Source: Microvelia longipes (lineage: Eukaryota; Arthropoda; Insecta; Hemiptera; Veliidae). From it: a stretch of DNA of 64,000 bases. The notes beneath the pieces are model-generated. The model was not told where the DNA came from. It saw nothing but the letters and a program-made list of their open reading frames with translations, and did not search any database. The stretch covers positions 38,534,223 to 38,598,222 of the forward strand of contig JACMZG010001908.1 of the NCBI GenBank assembly GCA_018340805.1. The letters are read 5' to 3'. This document shows positions 62,560 through 64,000 of this stretch, in pieces (the stretch's first letter is position 1; the number at the start of each line of letters is the position of its first letter). Both the position numbers and the translations under genes were made by a program.

Positions 62560-63740
62560 TCTCTCCACTGATGTTATTGTATTATGACAAAGCCAGCTTT
62601 CAGACTTGACAGTCCATCATCAATATTATACGGCACCGGATGGATTGGCTATGGGTGCCCCCTTGTCAGGACTTATGGCAGAAATTTTTATGCATCACTT
62701 TTTTAAGCAGTTTATATTAGGTAGAGGGAATCGTTTTCGCGCTAAGATCTTAGCCTGGAGACGCTATGTAGATGATGTTTTCTGCATTTGGGATGAACTT
62801 TAGACCAACTCAGCGCTTTGTGGACTATCTTAATGATTGCATACCGCGTATAAAGTTCACTTACGAAGTAGAAGTGCAAAAAACGCTAACTACCTGGATC
62901 TTAGCGTTACTAGGTCTAATAATCGACTAACTTTTGTATATTTAGAAAGCCCACGACTACCGATGCTATTATACCTTTTAATTCTTACCACCCATGGTCA
63001 CATAAGATGGCAGCTATACATGCTTTAGTCAACAGGTTATTAGTGGTACCTCTAGAACAGCAAGCATATGATAAGGAACTGGCTAATATTAACACATTGC
63101 TGGTCTAACGGATACGAATAATGATGTTGTGAACAGGATTATAAACAAGCATAAGAGAAAGCAGCGTTACAACATATAAATACGGTGGTGGAGGCGTTAC
63201 GGCTGAGAATGCGTTACAATGGCGTTCGTTGCCTTATATGGGTCTCGTTTCAGAGAGAATAGGTAAGGTGATGAGAAAGAATGGGTTTAATGTTGGTTTT
63301 CGGAATTTGCATTCGCTACGTGGCGCTCTTTCACACGCCAAGGATAAAATCGAGCCTACTGATAAAAGTGGTATTTATGCCCTTAAGTGTGGAGGCTGTG
63401 GAAGTGTCTATGTAGGCCAAACTGGTAGAGCCTACTTTACTAGACTTAAAGAGCACTTCCGCAAGCAAAATAGTAGGTTCTATCAGCACATCACTGAAGA
63501 GGACCATATAAGCCACAAGCACGAGGTTGCGTTTCTACATATGGCCCAAAAAGGCCGTATTATGAATTTCTTGGAGAATGTTGAAATTGCAAGGAATGTA
63601 AAGGAAAGTGTGATAAAGCGCTTAACAAGAAGGGGAAAGCGGGGCGGTGACGATGATTCAGAGTGCTTTAGCTAAAGCGCCTCGCTTCCCTTCAGTCGAT
63701 TTCAACGAGTTGGACGACTCAATCACTTCCGTCTCTTAAC
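62560..63740 (+). mobile_element. 5'-truncated Penelope-like element: RT fragment plus GIY-YIG endonuclease
   Basis: The first part encodes DGLAMGAPLSGLMAEIFM and RYVDDVFCIW (RT palm motifs), then in other frames FVDYLNDCIPRIKF, NYLDLSVTR and FNSYHPWSHK, typical of Penelope RT. The last frame, 63229-63675, encodes a GIY-YIG nuclease (SGIYALKCGGCGSVYVGQTG, then R and EH downstream) with the CGGC pair of the Penelope zinc-binding insert, and ends at 63673-63675. At least three frame changes separate the parts, so it is inactive as assembled. Loss of the 5' end is usual for this group. It lies 1.6 kb upstream of the visible arrestin-domain exons, on the opposite strand. Confidence 0.88.
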
Positions 63741-63759
63741 ACTTTCTTCGCATCTCGCC

Positions 63760-64000
63760 GGTAATTTTCTATTCTCGTTTCTTTTATTTTCATATTGCTT
63801 TTATTATATTTTTATTTTGGTTTTGCTTATATTTTTTCTCTATTTCCGTTTTGGTTTTTTTTTTCTATTTTATTTTATTTTATTATATATTTATTTTATC
63901 TTATTACTTATTTATCTTTTTATATTTTTTCTCTCGCATACTTATATTCTTTTATTTATTTATTGGTTATACATCTTATGAGTTACATTTATTTATTTAT
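63760..64000. other. T-rich low-complexity tail after the Penelope-like element
   Basis: TTTTATTTT-like sequence with few G or C, running to the window edge; could be the 3' part of the element or simple sequence next to it. Confidence 0.5.

Overview
This is eukaryotic, AT-rich nuclear DNA with short exons, long introns, many (TA)n microsatellites and dense decayed transposons. The families point to an insect: tandem pickpocket-type DEG/ENaC channel genes, a K12H4.7/PRSS16-like S28 peptidase, an arrestin-domain gene, Penelope-like and LINE retroelements, and tRNA-derived SINEs. I cannot name the species. No RNA gene, operon or CRISPR array is supported. Two runs of N interrupt the window (26750-27621 and 50535-51500).

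Layout. (1) 1-17185, minus strand: two pickpocket (ppk) genes in tandem. The right-hand gene is nearly complete: 11 exons between 17185 and 4829 whose splice phases all fit, lacking only a short 5' exon. The left-hand gene shows its second and third exons (1469-1620, 161-382) and runs off the left edge. Their shared introns and phases indicate a tandem duplication. (2) 17186-30283: no assignable gene; microsatellites, dispersed repeats, a gap, and a MITE with hAT-type ends nested in an older repeat. (3) 30284-37824, plus strand: a complete nine-exon S28 serine peptidase of 500 residues with the whole Ser-Asp-His triad. (4) 37825-49150: mostly repeats (16-bp GTCGAC array, 60-bp perfect palindrome, SINEs, C-rich minisatellite) plus a possible two-exon C-terminal fragment on the minus strand. 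(5) 49150-51500: the most unusual locus. A 58-59 bp tandem array with five intact TGACGTCA sites sits upstream of a TATA box and arthropod initiator, then a C2HC zinc-finger reading frame that enters the second gap. (6) 51501-56775: a LINE reverse-transcriptase fragment and a foldback element. (7) 56776-61000, minus strand: the last four exons of an arrestin-domain-containing (alpha-arrestin) gene. (8) 61650-64000: a dispersed repeat with a tRNA-like part, then a 5'-truncated Penelope-like element with RT and GIY-YIG segments.

The host genes have no evident joint pathway: an ion channel pair, a peptidase and a trafficking adaptor. Most sequence between exons is transposon-derived, and most short open frames in it are chance frames in repeats. 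Exon models were assembled by eye from splice signals, family motifs and phase bookkeeping; no alignment or transcript evidence was available.
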